This document shows, piece after piece, positions 31,006-39,232 of a stretch of DNA of 41,782 nt. Under the pieces are notes generated by a model. The model did no database searches. It was given only the letters and a program-made list of their open reading frames with translations, and was not told where the DNA came from. Source of the stretch: CAZZEX01 sp964653285 (lineage in GTDB: Bacteria; Chloroflexota; Anaerolineae; B4-G1). The stretch covers positions 1-41,782 of the forward strand of contig CAZZEX010000038.1 of assembly GCA_964653285.1 (NCBI GenBank). The letters are read 5' to 3'. Positions within the stretch are counted from its first letter, which is position 1. Each line of letters begins with the position of its first letter. The translations under genes and the position numbers were made by a program.

Positions 31006-32274
31006 TCAGTATATGGTGTAGATAAACGACGCCACTCTCGGAAACAGCGTGTCAACCAGCAACCGCCAGGCCGGCGCGACGTTTACGTCGGGGTAGGTAG
31101 TGCGCAACTCCTCCACCGTCCGGTACCCGAGCACCAGTGGGATGAACTGTAACGGGGGAAAGCAGATCGCTTCGCTGCCGGTAAAGCCCAGGCTGGCGAC
31201 CTCGGTCAGCCGGCCCGCCACGAAGCGCAGCAGGAGAGTCTCGCGGTACAGGCCCAGCCGCACGTCGCGGGTCAGCCCGGCGAAGGGTGACCCGGCGACC
31301 CGGCGCTCCAACACAGGTGTCAATGCGCGCAGCAGCGCGGCGACGTCGGGAACGTGGATCTGCCAGGCGTAGGTGGTCAGGTCGTGGGCGCCCAACGAAC
31401 GTGCCAGCCGCATCAACGTGCAGTCGGCGGGCAGGTTGAGCCGGATGCCGGGTTTGTCGCGCTCCACGGCCAACTCTTTGAGGTGGTGCAAGGCGGCTAA
31501 CGCCGCGTCAAATCCCAGGCGCGAGACTTCGCTCACCACCAACTCTTCGCCGAAGTGGTGCTCCGGGACCCGCATGTATCCGATGACTTGGCCGTCCGCG
31601 TCCTGGATGATCCAGTTCTCGCACTCGGTCTCTGTGCCGCCTGTGTGTGCCAGCAGGTATCGCCAGGTCGCTTCGTCGCGGACGGCGTGGATGGCGAGAT
31701 CCTGGACGGCTTCGTCGTAGAGCCGCATCAGGACGGGGAGGTCGGCCCGGGTAGCCAGGCGAAACGTGAAGGGTGCATCGGTTGGGGTGGGAACGTGGCG
31801 CATTTCGAGCCGCAGGCCGCCTTCCAATGGCAGCGCGTACTCGTAGCCAAACTGGCGATAGTAGTAGGGGATGCCCTGGATGTGCGACAGCGAACAGCCA
31901 CGTTCGCGCAACCGGCGCTTGAAAACTTCCACCTGCGCGCGGATCAATCCGCGGTGCCGGTAGGCCTCCAGCGTACCGACGATGCCCATTTCACCGGCGG
32001 GTAGGCCAACATCGTCGTAGCGCCAGGTACAGGGAATCAGGCACAGGGACGAGACGACCTGGCCACTATGCTCATCTTCGACAAAGATCAGGTCTTCGCC
32101 CCGCGTGTGCGGGTGGTGGATGAACAGGTTGCGCGTCATCGAAGCGACCCCTGGCCCGTGGATGGTTCCGTTAAACTCTGCTACACGCTCGACGTCGCGC
32201 TCGGCGGCGGCAGTGCGCAGTACCAAACCATCCCCCAATGGCTGCCGGTAGTCCGCTTCTTTTGGATCTAGCAT
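31006..32274 (-). CDS. GNAT-family N-acetyltransferase
   Basis: A 422-residue protein. The N-terminal GNAT domain has acetyl-CoA-binding features in GEMGIVGTLEAYRHRGLIRAQ and a PYYYRQFGYEYA motif typical of Eis-like or GNAT/SCP2-type acetyltransferases. A second GNAT-like half (from FTFRLATRADLPVLM) and a C-terminal SCP2-like region follow. The acceptor is unknown. The ATG at 32274 follows the stop of the DUF4062-like gene by three bases, so the two are surely co-transcribed, probably with the FecR-domain gene further up. Confidence 0.82.
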   Translation of the reverse strand: MLDPKEADYRQPLGDGLVLRTAAAERDVERVAEFNGTIHGPGVASMTRNLFIHHPHTRGEDLIFVEDEHSGQVVSSLCLIPCTWRYDDVGLPAGEMGIVGTLEAYRHRGLIRAQVEVFKRRLRERGCSLSHIQGIPYYYRQFGYEYALPLEGGLRLEMRHVPTPTDAPFTFRLATRADLPVLMRLYDEAVQDLAIHAVRDEATWRYLLAHTGGTETECENWIIQDADGQVIGYMRVPEHHFGEELVVSEVSRLGFDAALAALHHLKELAVERDKPGIRLNLPADCTLMRLARSLGAHDLTTYAWQIHVPDVAALLRALTPVLERRVAGSPFAGLTRDVRLGLYRETLLLRFVAGRLTEVASLGFTGSEAICFPPLQFIPLVLGYRTVEELRTTYPDVNVAPAWRLLVDTLFPRVASFIYTIY

Positions 32275-32277
32275 ACC

Positions 32278-32820
32278 TCACATTCCGCGGCCCAGGATCA
32301 CGCCACTTCGCCCAGCCCCTCGGCGCCGGTCCGGCTCGGCGGGTGTTTCCCCTTCTTCTGCCTCCACCAGCGCCAGCAGCGCCTGGACATCGTCCAGGTG
32401 GAGTCCGAACTGCTCCCCCCGGTCGAGCACCGCCCGCGCCAGCGCCCGGGTTGCTTGCGCCTTGAGTTCCTGTGGGGACTGAAATTCCGTCCACGCCACG
32501 TCCGACTGGCGGAGAAGCATCTGGGCGGAGGGGCTGTGGAGCACACGCTTCCGGTAGGCCAGCAACGGCTTACCTGCGCTCCGTGCCCGTCGCCACTCGA
32601 GGCCCATCGGGGCAGCGAAATCAGCCCCCAGTACCACCAGGTACAGGTCACAGCGCTCGACAAAGGCCAGCGGTTCGCGAGCATCCTCGCCCGGCCTGGG
32701 GGTGTGCTTGATCTCCCATCCCACCGAGACGGGCAACTCGGCCACCGCCTGGCCCAGCGCCTCCCGCCCCAGCGCCAGGTCGGGGCCGCTGCTGATGAAT
32801 AACCAGATTGGTCTGGCCAT
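32278..32820 (-). CDS. DUF4062/TIR-like domain protein of unknown function
   Basis: A 180-residue soluble protein. The pattern IWLFISSGPDLALGREAL, then FVERCDLYLVVLGADFAAPM, GLEWRRARSAGKPLLAYRKR resembles the DUF4062/TIR-like Rossmann domains found in signalling and defence proteins: a serine-rich first strand, a C-D-h-h-h-h-h-G strand and an E-x-x-x-A-x-x-x-x-K-P helix/strand. No catalytic Glu of NADase TIR domains can be assigned with confidence. It lies between the FecR protein and GNAT genes. A competing frame (32298-32855) is a shadow. Confidence 0.6.
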   Translation of the reverse strand: MARPIWLFISSGPDLALGREALGQAVAELPVSVGWEIKHTPRPGEDAREPLAFVERCDLYLVVLGADFAAPMGLEWRRARSAGKPLLAYRKRVLHSPSAQMLLRQSDVAWTEFQSPQELKAQATRALARAVLDRGEQFGLHLDDVQALLALVEAEEGETPAEPDRRRGAGRSGVILGRGM

Positions 32821-32869
32821 CGGCGAATCAGGTCAAATACCCTTCTTCTTTGCACTCACTGTGGTGACC

Positions 32870-34144
32870 TCATTGGTTAACAGGCGCGTCGGGTTGCTTA
32901 CGGCCGGTGATGATGATGTGCCCGTCTCTGATCTGGACGTCGCTGAATTCGACAAAACTGTACGCCTGGTCCAGGTAGTCTTCCAATTGGCTGAGAACCA
33001 GATCGAGGGCCGGGTTGAGCACGGCGCCGGGTACCGGCAGGGCAACCCCGGCTGCGATGGCCCTCACCTCAGGTTCAACTTGGCCATCTATCACCTGAAA
33101 GCTGACAGCCGCGCTCAGGTCGAAACGGACTGGGGCGACCACCGTCGTGGCCGCGCGCGCTTCGCCGTCCACAAACCAGACCTGAATGTCGTCGAGGAAG
33201 AAGCCGGGCTGCCGGCTCATTGCAGCCAGGAATTGGTTCACCTCATTCTCTGTCAATTCGGGCTGAAAACCATCACCGGGAGCATACCAGGCAGCGGTGA
33301 TTTTTTCGGCCACGAGCTGAGCGTCGGGCTCGAAGATTTGCTCGACCTCGTAAAGGCCACTGGGATCCAGCGTGATCCGTTCACCCATCACCAGGACGAC
33401 GACCTCGCCGTTGATCTCTACTTCGGCCGTGCCTGCCTCCAGGTCAATTTGAGTAGTGCCGTCCTCGGCGACCTGCATGGTGAAGCGAGCACCACGCACC
33501 ACCGTCGAGGCGGTAGGCGTGTCCACACGGAAGCTTGACGAGGGATCCACAAAGCGGACAGCGCGTATGGCCGTTTTCCCTAGCCAGACCTTGAGCACCA
33601 CGTCAATGGCATTGCCGCCGCGCCGTTTGGAGACCTGCGCGATGCTGACCTCGGTCTCCTCCCCCAGGTCAACGGTGGAGACGTCGAAGAAGCGCAGCCG
33701 GGCGCTGGATCCGGCGCCGGTCCGCACCCAATGCTTGCGCCAGAGCAACTGGTTCAGGTGTGCCGGCTCCCATTGGGTTTCATCCTCGTGCCGGGTCTGC
33801 ACTATTCCTTTTAACTCCACCAGACTGGCAGCGTCGGCGAAGGCGACGAAGCCAAAGAGCCAGGAACCTATGCATAGCACAAGAGGAATGCCGATCAGCA
33901 AGGTGACAATAGCACGGCGCCGGGTGCGGAAGAGAGGGGAGCGCTTCAACCATGCACCGAACGATCGAATGCGCGCCCTGAAAGATCCCCCTGCGGGGAG
34001 AGACCCGGCGTCAGGGTGCGGAGACTCCGCAGAGAGCGCGGCCGGCTCAGGCCCAGAGACCTGGGGCTCGACTGAGGGCGCATCGGCAGATGTCCCCTGG
34101 GCGGGCGGGGGATCAGACGTCTGATGATTGCCTTCCGAAGCCAT
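32870..34144 (-). CDS. FecR-domain membrane protein
   Basis: A 424-residue protein: a long Pro/Ser/Ala-rich cytoplasmic N-terminus (to about 75), a single membrane helix (AIVTLLIGIPLVLCIGSWLF), then an extracytoplasmic FecR-like domain (WVRTGAGSSARLRFFDVSTV, DTPTASTVVRGARFTMQVAE). The C-terminal ~170 residues have no recognised fold. FecR-type domains sense or transmit envelope signals; here no sigma factor is adjacent, but a CHASE2 cyclase is divergently transcribed. Start ATG 34144 has GGGAGGTG before it, and a perfect-consensus promoter lies upstream. Confidence 0.85.
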   Translation of the reverse strand: MASEGNHQTSDPPPAQGTSADAPSVEPQVSGPEPAALSAESPHPDAGSLPAGGSFRARIRSFGAWLKRSPLFRTRRRAIVTLLIGIPLVLCIGSWLFGFVAFADAASLVELKGIVQTRHEDETQWEPAHLNQLLWRKHWVRTGAGSSARLRFFDVSTVDLGEETEVSIAQVSKRRGGNAIDVVLKVWLGKTAIRAVRFVDPSSSFRVDTPTASTVVRGARFTMQVAEDGTTQIDLEAGTAEVEINGEVVVLVMGERITLDPSGLYEVEQIFEPDAQLVAEKITAAWYAPGDGFQPELTENEVNQFLAAMSRQPGFFLDDIQVWFVDGEARAATTVVAPVRFDLSAAVSFQVIDGQVEPEVRAIAAGVALPVPGAVLNPALDLVLSQLEDYLDQAYSFVEFSDVQIRDGHIIITGRKQPDAPVNQ

Positions 34145-34200
34145 AATTCACCTCCCGACTGGGCGCGGTGGCGGCGGACTGGATGCCAGTGCTCAATTTC

Positions 34201-34229
34201 ATTATATCTTTCGATGAACCGGTTGTCAA
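34201..34229 (-). promoter_or_regulatory. Consensus promoter of the FecR-domain gene
   Basis: On the minus strand TTGACA (34224-34229) and TATAAT (34201-34206) match consensus in all 12 positions with a 17-base spacer. Confidence 0.88.
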
Positions 34230-34318
34230 GATACCCAAGCGCAACCACCAGGGCCATTCAGTTGTTGCCTGTTTCGCGACCCAAGACCCGTGACCGTGGC
34301 GCAACACTCTCCGTGTTG

Positions 34319-34347
34319 TTGCCGCATCGTTGGGTGTGTGATAGAAT
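34319..34347 (+). promoter_or_regulatory. Promoter of the CHASE2 cyclase gene
   Basis: TTGCCG (34319-34324) and TAGAAT (34342-34347) are 17 bases apart. A CAACAC/GTGTTG inverted repeat (34302-34318) ends at the -35 box and could be an operator. Confidence 0.6.
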
Positions 34348-34408
34348 AGATGCACGCTGGGACGGGGACTTTGAGCATCGGGGTGGGTAGTTACGGGCGG
34401 AGGCTCTT

Positions 34409-36295
34409 GTGAGACCCAGAGGTACTGAAGGGCAGCAACTCACTCGACGGCAGCGACGTCTGGGACAGGCGGCCCTGGCGGGGCTGGCTGTCGCAGCGGT
34501 CATCTCCCTGGCACAGTGGGCGGGCCTGTTTACCTCGATGCGGTTGGCGGCGGTGGATTACCTTTACGAGACCGCAGGCGACCCTGGCGACGATATCGTG
34601 ATCGTGGCCATAGACGAGGACAGCCAGCGGGCCCTGGGTGACTGGCCATGGACATTCGACCCCTACGTCCAATTATTCGAGCGGCTCAAAGGCGCGACAG
34701 TCGTCGGCTTCGACGTGCTGTTGCCTGACCCCGGCCCAGAGGGTAACCCCAACACGCCCGCGCTGTTGGAGGCCACCCGCCGGGCAGGTAACGTCATCCT
34801 GCCGCTGGCGACACTGGAACTGACCGCCCCAAGGTCGCCGGGCGAGCTGTACTCGGCGGACTGGCCCATCCGGCCCTTTCCTGCCCTGCTGGAAGCGGCC
34901 GCCGACGCTGGCTCGGTGGAAGCGGCCCCGGATAATGATGGGACGCTCCGCCGGGTGCCCCTGTTGATGGATGCCGGGGGGAGGGAGACGTGGGAGGCAT
35001 TCAGTTTGCGGGTCTTGCGGCTGCACCTGGGCCTGGGCGACGCTCCGGCCTCCCTGGTGGGCGATCGTGTGGTCATCGGCGACGAGACCGAGATCAAATA
35101 CGAGGTTTCCACCGATGTCAATGGTGCCATGCTTGTCAACTTTGTCGGTGCGACTAATACTTTTTCTTCCACGAATACCTACTATCCTTTCATTGACGTG
35201 ATCGAAGATCGGGTATCCACCAGTGCGTTTGAAGATAAAATTGTACTGGTGGGGATGATGAACACGCTGGCCGAGATGGACCTGCACCAGACGCCTGTTT
35301 CGGCCAGGCGTATGGCGGGGGTAGAGTTCCAGGCCAACGCGATTCATACCTTGCTCCACCATCGCCCGCTGGTGCGAACGAGCGAGGTGGAGACGGCAGT
35401 GACGGGGGTGCTGCTGGCGCTGGCGTCGGCGGTGGTGCTGTCGCAGTTGGAGGCGGTGCCGGGCGTGGTATTCACCGTGCTGTTGGCCGTGGGCTACTTT
35501 GTCTATGCTGGCATCCGGTTCGACGCCGGACGTCTGCCCGACGTGCTGTTTCCCTATGCTACCATCTTCATCAACTACGCGGCAGTGACAGCCGCCCGTT
35601 TCGCCAGCGAGCGAGGCGAGCGCCGCCAGGTGACCAACGTCTTTGGCCGCTTTGTGTCGGCCGAGGTGCGCGACATGATCGTGAACATGGCGTTGGAGGA
35701 CCCCGACTTGATCCAGCCGGGCGGGCGACAGATGGAGATCAGCGTTCTCTTCGCCGACATCCGGGGCTTTACTACCATCTCGGAGAACCTGTCGCCGCCG
35801 GAGGTGGTAGAGATTCTAAACCAATATCTCGACAGCATGGAGGAAGAGGTCTTCAGGCAGGGAGGCACTCTTGATAAGTACACCGGCGACGGTATGATGG
35901 TCCTCTTCGGCGCGCCGCTGGAGCAGCCGGATCACGCCGGGCGAGCGGTGCGGGCGGCCCTGGGCATGCAACGGGCCGCCGCCGAGGTCAGCCGCCAGCG
36001 TGGCGATGTGAAATGGAAGATGGTCTACGGGATCGGTATCACCACCGGCCCGGCGGTGGTGGGCCACATCGGTTCGAAGCGGAGGCTGGACTACACCGCT
36101 ATCGGCGATACGGTGAACCTGGCAGCCCGGCTTGAGGGCCAAGCGCCACCCGGCACCATCCTCATCAATCAGGCAACTTACGAAGCGGTCAAGGACATCG
36201 CTGTCGTCGAGGAGCTGGAGCCAGTGATGGTGAAGGGCAAGGCGAAGCCGGTCGTCGTGTACAAGGTGCTAGGGCTGCGGGAGGACGTTGAGTGA
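34409..36295 (+). CDS. CHASE2-domain adenylate/guanylate cyclase
   Basis: A 628-residue membrane receptor cyclase. After one N-terminal membrane helix comes an extracytoplasmic CHASE2 sensor (about 50-310; DDIVIVAIDEDSQRALGDWP and FIDVIEDRVSTSAFEDKIVL). Three more helices (about 330-400) follow, then a cytoplasmic class III cyclase domain (about 440-610): ISVLFADIRGFTTISE and YTGDGMMVLFGAP carry the two metal-binding Asp, and LDYTAIGDTVNLAARLEG is the conserved dimer/substrate region. Cyclic AMP is the likely product. The start is GTG with GGAGG five bases upstream. It is divergent from the FecR-domain gene, and the two may form a sensory unit. Confidence 0.93.
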   Translation: MRPRGTEGQQLTRRQRRLGQAALAGLAVAAVISLAQWAGLFTSMRLAAVDYLYETAGDPGDDIVIVAIDEDSQRALGDWPWTFDPYVQLFERLKGATVVGFDVLLPDPGPEGNPNTPALLEATRRAGNVILPLATLELTAPRSPGELYSADWPIRPFPALLEAAADAGSVEAAPDNDGTLRRVPLLMDAGGRETWEAFSLRVLRLHLGLGDAPASLVGDRVVIGDETEIKYEVSTDVNGAMLVNFVGATNTFSSTNTYYPFIDVIEDRVSTSAFEDKIVLVGMMNTLAEMDLHQTPVSARRMAGVEFQANAIHTLLHHRPLVRTSEVETAVTGVLLALASAVVLSQLEAVPGVVFTVLLAVGYFVYAGIRFDAGRLPDVLFPYATIFINYAAVTAARFASERGERRQVTNVFGRFVSAEVRDMIVNMALEDPDLIQPGGRQMEISVLFADIRGFTTISENLSPPEVVEILNQYLDSMEEEVFRQGGTLDKYTGDGMMVLFGAPLEQPDHAGRAVRAALGMQRAAAEVSRQRGDVKWKMVYGIGITTGPAVVGHIGSKRRLDYTAIGDTVNLAARLEGQAPPGTILINQATYEAVKDIAVVEELEPVMVKGKAKPVVVYKVLGLREDVE

Positions 36296-36297
36296 CC

Positions 36298-36332
36298 TCA
36301 TCCTCCTGCCGCCTGCATCTTGCTCCTGCTAC
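36298..36332. repeat. Short-word repeat between convergent genes
   Basis: CTCATCCTCCTGCCGCCTGC and ATCTTGCTCCTGCT words of the same family as 29384-29414 lie between the cyclase stop and the end of the BtrH-domain gene. Confidence 0.65.
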
Positions 36333-37357
36333 ACCAACTCCCGCAGATGCCCCCACGCCGCCTCCTCCAGGTCGGCGAGTTCCATCATTGGGGCCGTCGT
36401 CTCCGCAAGCACTGCGACCGGGTCTTTGGCCTCCCATCCCCGCTTGAAAATCTCGGCCACCTCCTGCCACTTGTCGCCGATGTGCTGGAACTCGTCGGCG
36501 CTTTCATTCAGGCGCGGGTCTCCCGTGATCCCGGCGGCCTCGCGCAGGAAGCGGCTGAACATGTAGCGAAAGAGGCCGCCACCGGTGCCACCCGTCGCGT
36601 CAACAAAGATGTAGGCGTTGAAGAGCGTGAAGCGCAGTTCTTCCTCGCCCATCTGGTCGGGCCACTTGAGCGCGCGCTTGGCCGCCTTGCGGATGCCCTT
36701 GACGCCAATGTTGCTGATGGGCGGATCCAGCATGGGCTGTATCTGTTCAGCGATGGCCTCTCGTACCTCGACGATGGTGGGTTGGCGCTTGTCGCTGAAG
36801 TCGAAGGTGTACCACTTGTGCCTGGGCGGGAAGGGCTTGTAGGTGGAGCCGCGTGCTTTCTCCAGATCGTCCATCGAAACCGGGTGCAGTTCCCCGTCCC
36901 GGTCGGCGATGAGCACCTGGCGCGTTGACGGGTCGTAGCCGCAGACCACTACCGCGTGCCCGCCAAAGTGATACTCCGTGTCGCCAAAGTCGAAGTAGGG
37001 CAGGAAGCCCATATCGCAATGGATCATCACCGGCTGGCCCGCCTCGAGCATCTCCAGCAGCGTCCGCTCCGCCTTGCGTGCGCTAGAAGTAGTGTACGAC
37101 TCGACCACCACGCCAGTGCGTCTCCCCGTGGTCTTCTCCAACCCCTCTACGCCTGGTCGCTCAAAGTTACCTCGCCCGCCGATGATGGGCGGCTGTCCCT
37201 TCTGGTGCCAGTAGACGAACCCGACCCCCGCGCCCAGCCCCAGCAGCATCTCCTCGCTGATGGGGTGATCGTTGTAGACGTAGACGTGACGCACTGAGCC
37301 GGTGATGCAGTGATGGGTCTCCAACGACTTGAATCCTTCCAATGGTTTGAGTGTCAT
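36329..37357 (-). CDS. BtrH N-terminal domain/DUF4872 protein
   Basis: A 342-residue protein. The N-terminus has the BtrH pattern THHCITGSVRHVYVYN, SEEMLLGLGAGVGFVYW, where the Cys-His pair resembles the acyltransferase/cysteine-peptidase-like site of BtrH, the gamma-glutamyl acyl transfer enzyme of butirosin synthesis. A papain-like HFGGHAVVVCGYDPSTRQVLIADRD follows, and the C-terminal half matches DUF4872. Its true substrate is unknown; no aminoglycoside cluster is present. The ATG at 37357 is preceded by GAGGAGGCAAGAG, supplied by a short-word repeat. It is the last gene of an operon with the GyrI-like and AlkD-like genes. Confidence 0.82.
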   Translation of the reverse strand: MTLKPLEGFKSLETHHCITGSVRHVYVYNDHPISEEMLLGLGAGVGFVYWHQKGQPPIIGGRGNFERPGVEGLEKTTGRRTGVVVESYTTSSARKAERTLLEMLEAGQPVMIHCDMGFLPYFDFGDTEYHFGGHAVVVCGYDPSTRQVLIADRDGELHPVSMDDLEKARGSTYKPFPPRHKWYTFDFSDKRQPTIVEVREAIAEQIQPMLDPPISNIGVKGIRKAAKRALKWPDQMGEEELRFTLFNAYIFVDATGGTGGGLFRYMFSRFLREAAGITGDPRLNESADEFQHIGDKWQEVAEIFKRGWEAKDPVAVLAETTAPMMELADLEEAAWGHLRELV

Positions 37358-37396
37358 CTCTTGCCTCCTCGTTTCCTCATCTCCTCACATCTTCCT
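37356..37396. repeat. Short-word repeat between the GyrI-like and BtrH genes
   Basis: On the coding strand ATGTGAGGAGATGAGGAAAC and GAGGAGGCAAGAG fill the spacer; the GAGGAGG is the Shine-Dalgarno sequence of the BtrH-domain gene, and the first ATG-TGA contains the stop of the GyrI-like gene. Confidence 0.7.
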
Positions 37397-37999
37397 GATC
37401 GGCTGCCGGAGCACGGTTTTGAGCTTTTCCGGCGCAACCTTGCGCGGGTCGCCCAGGTAAATCTCGTGATGTTTGCCGGCCAACTCGTAGCCATTTTCGT
37501 CAATGAAGGCGTGCATCCTGGCTATGGTCGGGGCTTCCGCCTCGTACGGGCCGATATATAGTATCTGCACCGCAAGGCCCTCGTGGTACGTTTCCAGCCT
37601 GAGCTTGGACAGCGCAGGCGGGCTCTTCTTCTTTTCCACCTGCCTGAGCGCCTCCTCAAACATCTCCTGGGTCACCGACTCTGGCTGCATGATCATCATC
37701 GTCCAATCCCAGGCGCTTTTGTCGTCTGTGGTGAACTCCTCCATGTTCTCCACCCACCACAGCCCCTCCATAGGCGGGACGACGTAATCCACTCCCTTTT
37801 CCCTCTTGCTCATGAACTTAAGGGCATAGGCCACGGCATACAGCGCCTCGATGGCGTCCCTATACTCCTGCGCCGTGTTGGGGTTGCCGTGACCGTCAAT
37901 CATCAGGAACTTCATCGGCGGCACGTCAACCACCACAAACTCCTTGGCCGAAGGCCGATACAGGTGCCTCCATTCTTTCTTGAAATCGATCTTAGACAT
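37385..37999 (-). CDS. GyrI-like small-molecule-binding domain protein
   Basis: A 204-residue protein of the GyrI/SOUL-like ligand-binding superfamily. It starts MSKIDFKKEWRHLYRPSAKE and has FVVVDVPPMKFLMIDGHGNP, LWWVENMEEFTTDDKSAWDW, LRLETYHEGLAVQILYIGPY and IDENGYELAGKHHEIYLGDP, all typical of the stand-alone GyrI-like family. Members bind hydrophobic or planar small molecules, and some have hydrolase-like activity on them. ATG 37999 lies inside the end of the preceding mini-gene (8-base overlap), so translation is coupled. Confidence 0.88.
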   Translation of the reverse strand: MSKIDFKKEWRHLYRPSAKEFVVVDVPPMKFLMIDGHGNPNTAQEYRDAIEALYAVAYALKFMSKREKGVDYVVPPMEGLWWVENMEEFTTDDKSAWDWTMMIMQPESVTQEMFEEALRQVEKKKSPPALSKLRLETYHEGLAVQILYIGPYEAEAPTIARMHAFIDENGYELAGKHHEIYLGDPRKVAPEKLKTVLRQPIRKM

Positions 38000-38150
38000 T
38001 TTCTTCCTCCATTTGCTTGATGAATCCTTCCACCGGCGCGCCCCGCCCGACGATAGTCAGAAAATTGACCTCCGGCACCTCCACGATGCTCGGCTCCGTT
38101 GAACTGGTGTAGAACGCTTTGTACAACTTGGTCAGATTCAGTTTTGCCAC
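37992..38150 (-). CDS. Truncated GyrI-like paralogue (52 residues)
   Basis: A short ORF starting with GTG at 38150, with GGAGGG six bases upstream, and ending TAA at 37994-37992 inside the start of the next gene. It reads AKLNLTKLYKAFYTSSTEPS, then IVEVPEVNFLTIVGRGAP and a Glu-rich end. This lines up with the first ~40 residues of the neighbouring GyrI-like protein (SKIDFKKEWRHLYRPSAKEF, VVVDVPPMKFLMIDGHGNP), so it is the remains or a mini version of a tandem paralogue. A good ribosome site, a 2-base gap from the upstream gene and the 8-base overlap suggest it is translated. Confidence 0.75.
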   Translation of the reverse strand: MAKLNLTKLYKAFYTSSTEPSIVEVPEVNFLTIVGRGAPVEGFIKQMEEENV

Positions 38151-38152
38151 TT

Positions 38153-38932
38153 TTATCCCTCCACTACTTCTATAAGTTGCTGCTGCTGATCCACAGGCAG
38201 TTTCTTCATCCCGTTCTTGATGATCCAGACCGTGTCCCGATTCGGGTTGGACTGGGCCCAGCCCGGGAGAAACTCGAATACGCGAGCCGGATGGCGCTTG
38301 CTCAAATCCCGTAGTATCCAGGCCACACCCTTTTTCACGTCGCTATCTCGATCTGTCATCACCTGGCCTAGAATCTCAAAAGCCTGCTCCGGCAGGTCCG
38401 CCTTCGCAAAAGCCCGCAGCACCACCACGCCGAAGCGCCGGATCCACTTTTTTTCGTCCCGCACCCACTGCTCGCAGAGGGAGAGCACCTCGTCTGTCAT
38501 CTGCAATGTGATGGCCTCCATCCCGAAGCAGGCCAGGTTGTCGCAGTTGGCCCAGTTATCCAGAGCGGGCAGGAAGCCGGGCACCAGGGCCAGGCACTTG
38601 GCGGGATACTTCTTGGCCATTCTCTCCATCACCTTGCCGACGATCTGCCGCTCCTCGAACGAGCCGTTGTCCCACAACGTTTTCAACATGGGCAAGACGG
38701 ATTGCGGCTCTTTCTTTCCCTGCCGGGCGATTTCGGCGGCGATGACTCTCAAAACGGGCAGCGACGTGCCGAAGGTGGTGCCCATCTCAGGGATGATGCG
38801 GCGATAGTTGGCGAAAGCCTTCTCGTCCACGCGAGCCTCCAGCAGGCGGTGCAAGCCGGCGACGAATTCCTCCGGTTGCGACAGCTTACCCGCGAGTTCG
38901 GCCGACGCTTGTCGAAGAGCCTGCTTGTCCAT
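38153..38932 (-). CDS. DNA alkylation repair (AlkD-like) HEAT-repeat protein
   Basis: A 259-residue, all-helical protein of the AlkC/AlkD superfamily: HEAT-like helices containing DNWANCDNLACFGMEAITLQ, WVRDEKKWIRRFGVVVLRAF and DSDVKKGVAWILRDLSKRHP, the typical W/D/R-rich AlkD pattern. AlkD enzymes remove alkylated bases; whether this one is catalytic is unknown. ATG 38932 is chosen (AAGGAGG eight bases upstream); the longer frame to 39007 runs through a GC-rich repeat. It is the first gene of the operon that continues to the GyrI-like and BtrH-domain genes. Confidence 0.85.
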   Translation of the reverse strand: MDKQALRQASAELAGKLSQPEEFVAGLHRLLEARVDEKAFANYRRIIPEMGTTFGTSLPVLRVIAAEIARQGKKEPQSVLPMLKTLWDNGSFEERQIVGKVMERMAKKYPAKCLALVPGFLPALDNWANCDNLACFGMEAITLQMTDEVLSLCEQWVRDEKKWIRRFGVVVLRAFAKADLPEQAFEILGQVMTDRDSDVKKGVAWILRDLSKRHPARVFEFLPGWAQSNPNRDTVWIIKNGMKKLPVDQQQQLIEVVEG

Positions 38933-38957
38933 AGGCTTGTCCTCCTTGCCATTTTGG

Positions 38958-39031
38958 CCCTCATCCCCCCCGGCCCCCCTTCTCCGCCCCCCCTCAGTCC
39001 CCCCCAACCTTGGAGGGGAAGGGGGGAGAGC
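38958..39031. repeat. GC-rich intergenic repeat
   Basis: C-runs, CCCAACCTTGGAGGGG and GGGGAGAG form a partly palindromic C-rich/G-rich block of the type often dispersed between bacterial genes. It lies between the AlkD-like gene and the flavodoxin remnant; no coding function is visible. Confidence 0.6.
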
Positions 39032-39032
39032 G

Positions 39033-39232
39033 CCTCAGATGGAAGGGCATCGGCTCCCCTTAAAGGCCAGCATCTCGTCCACAATCTCCATACCCCGTCC
39101 GCTGAAGAAAGTGCCGAGAGCGGTCATTACCTGCCCCTCAAAGCTGTGCGTCCCGTAGACGCCAATCATGCCCCCCACCTTGCCCGCCAACCGGTCATCC
39201 CACAGCACGTCACCCCAGTATAGGTATCGCCA
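39033..39232 (-). pseudogene. C-terminal remnant of a flavodoxin/NAD(P)H-FMN reductase-like protein
   Basis: On the minus strand an open frame without a start ends TGA at 39035-39033. It reads YWGDVLWDDRLAGKVGGMIG, VYGTHSFEGQVMTALGTFFS and GRGMEIVDEMLAFKG, which resembles the C-terminal third of flavodoxin-like oxidoreductases. The N-terminal part, with the FMN-binding loops, is missing. The frame breaks off near 39220-39232, where the plus-strand antitoxin coding sequence begins. Confidence 0.6.

Noticed and set aside
32702..33538. 278-residue plus-strand open frame over the FecR-domain gene
   Set aside because: It is the reverse shadow of a well-supported FecR-domain protein; the sequence has no recognisable domain.
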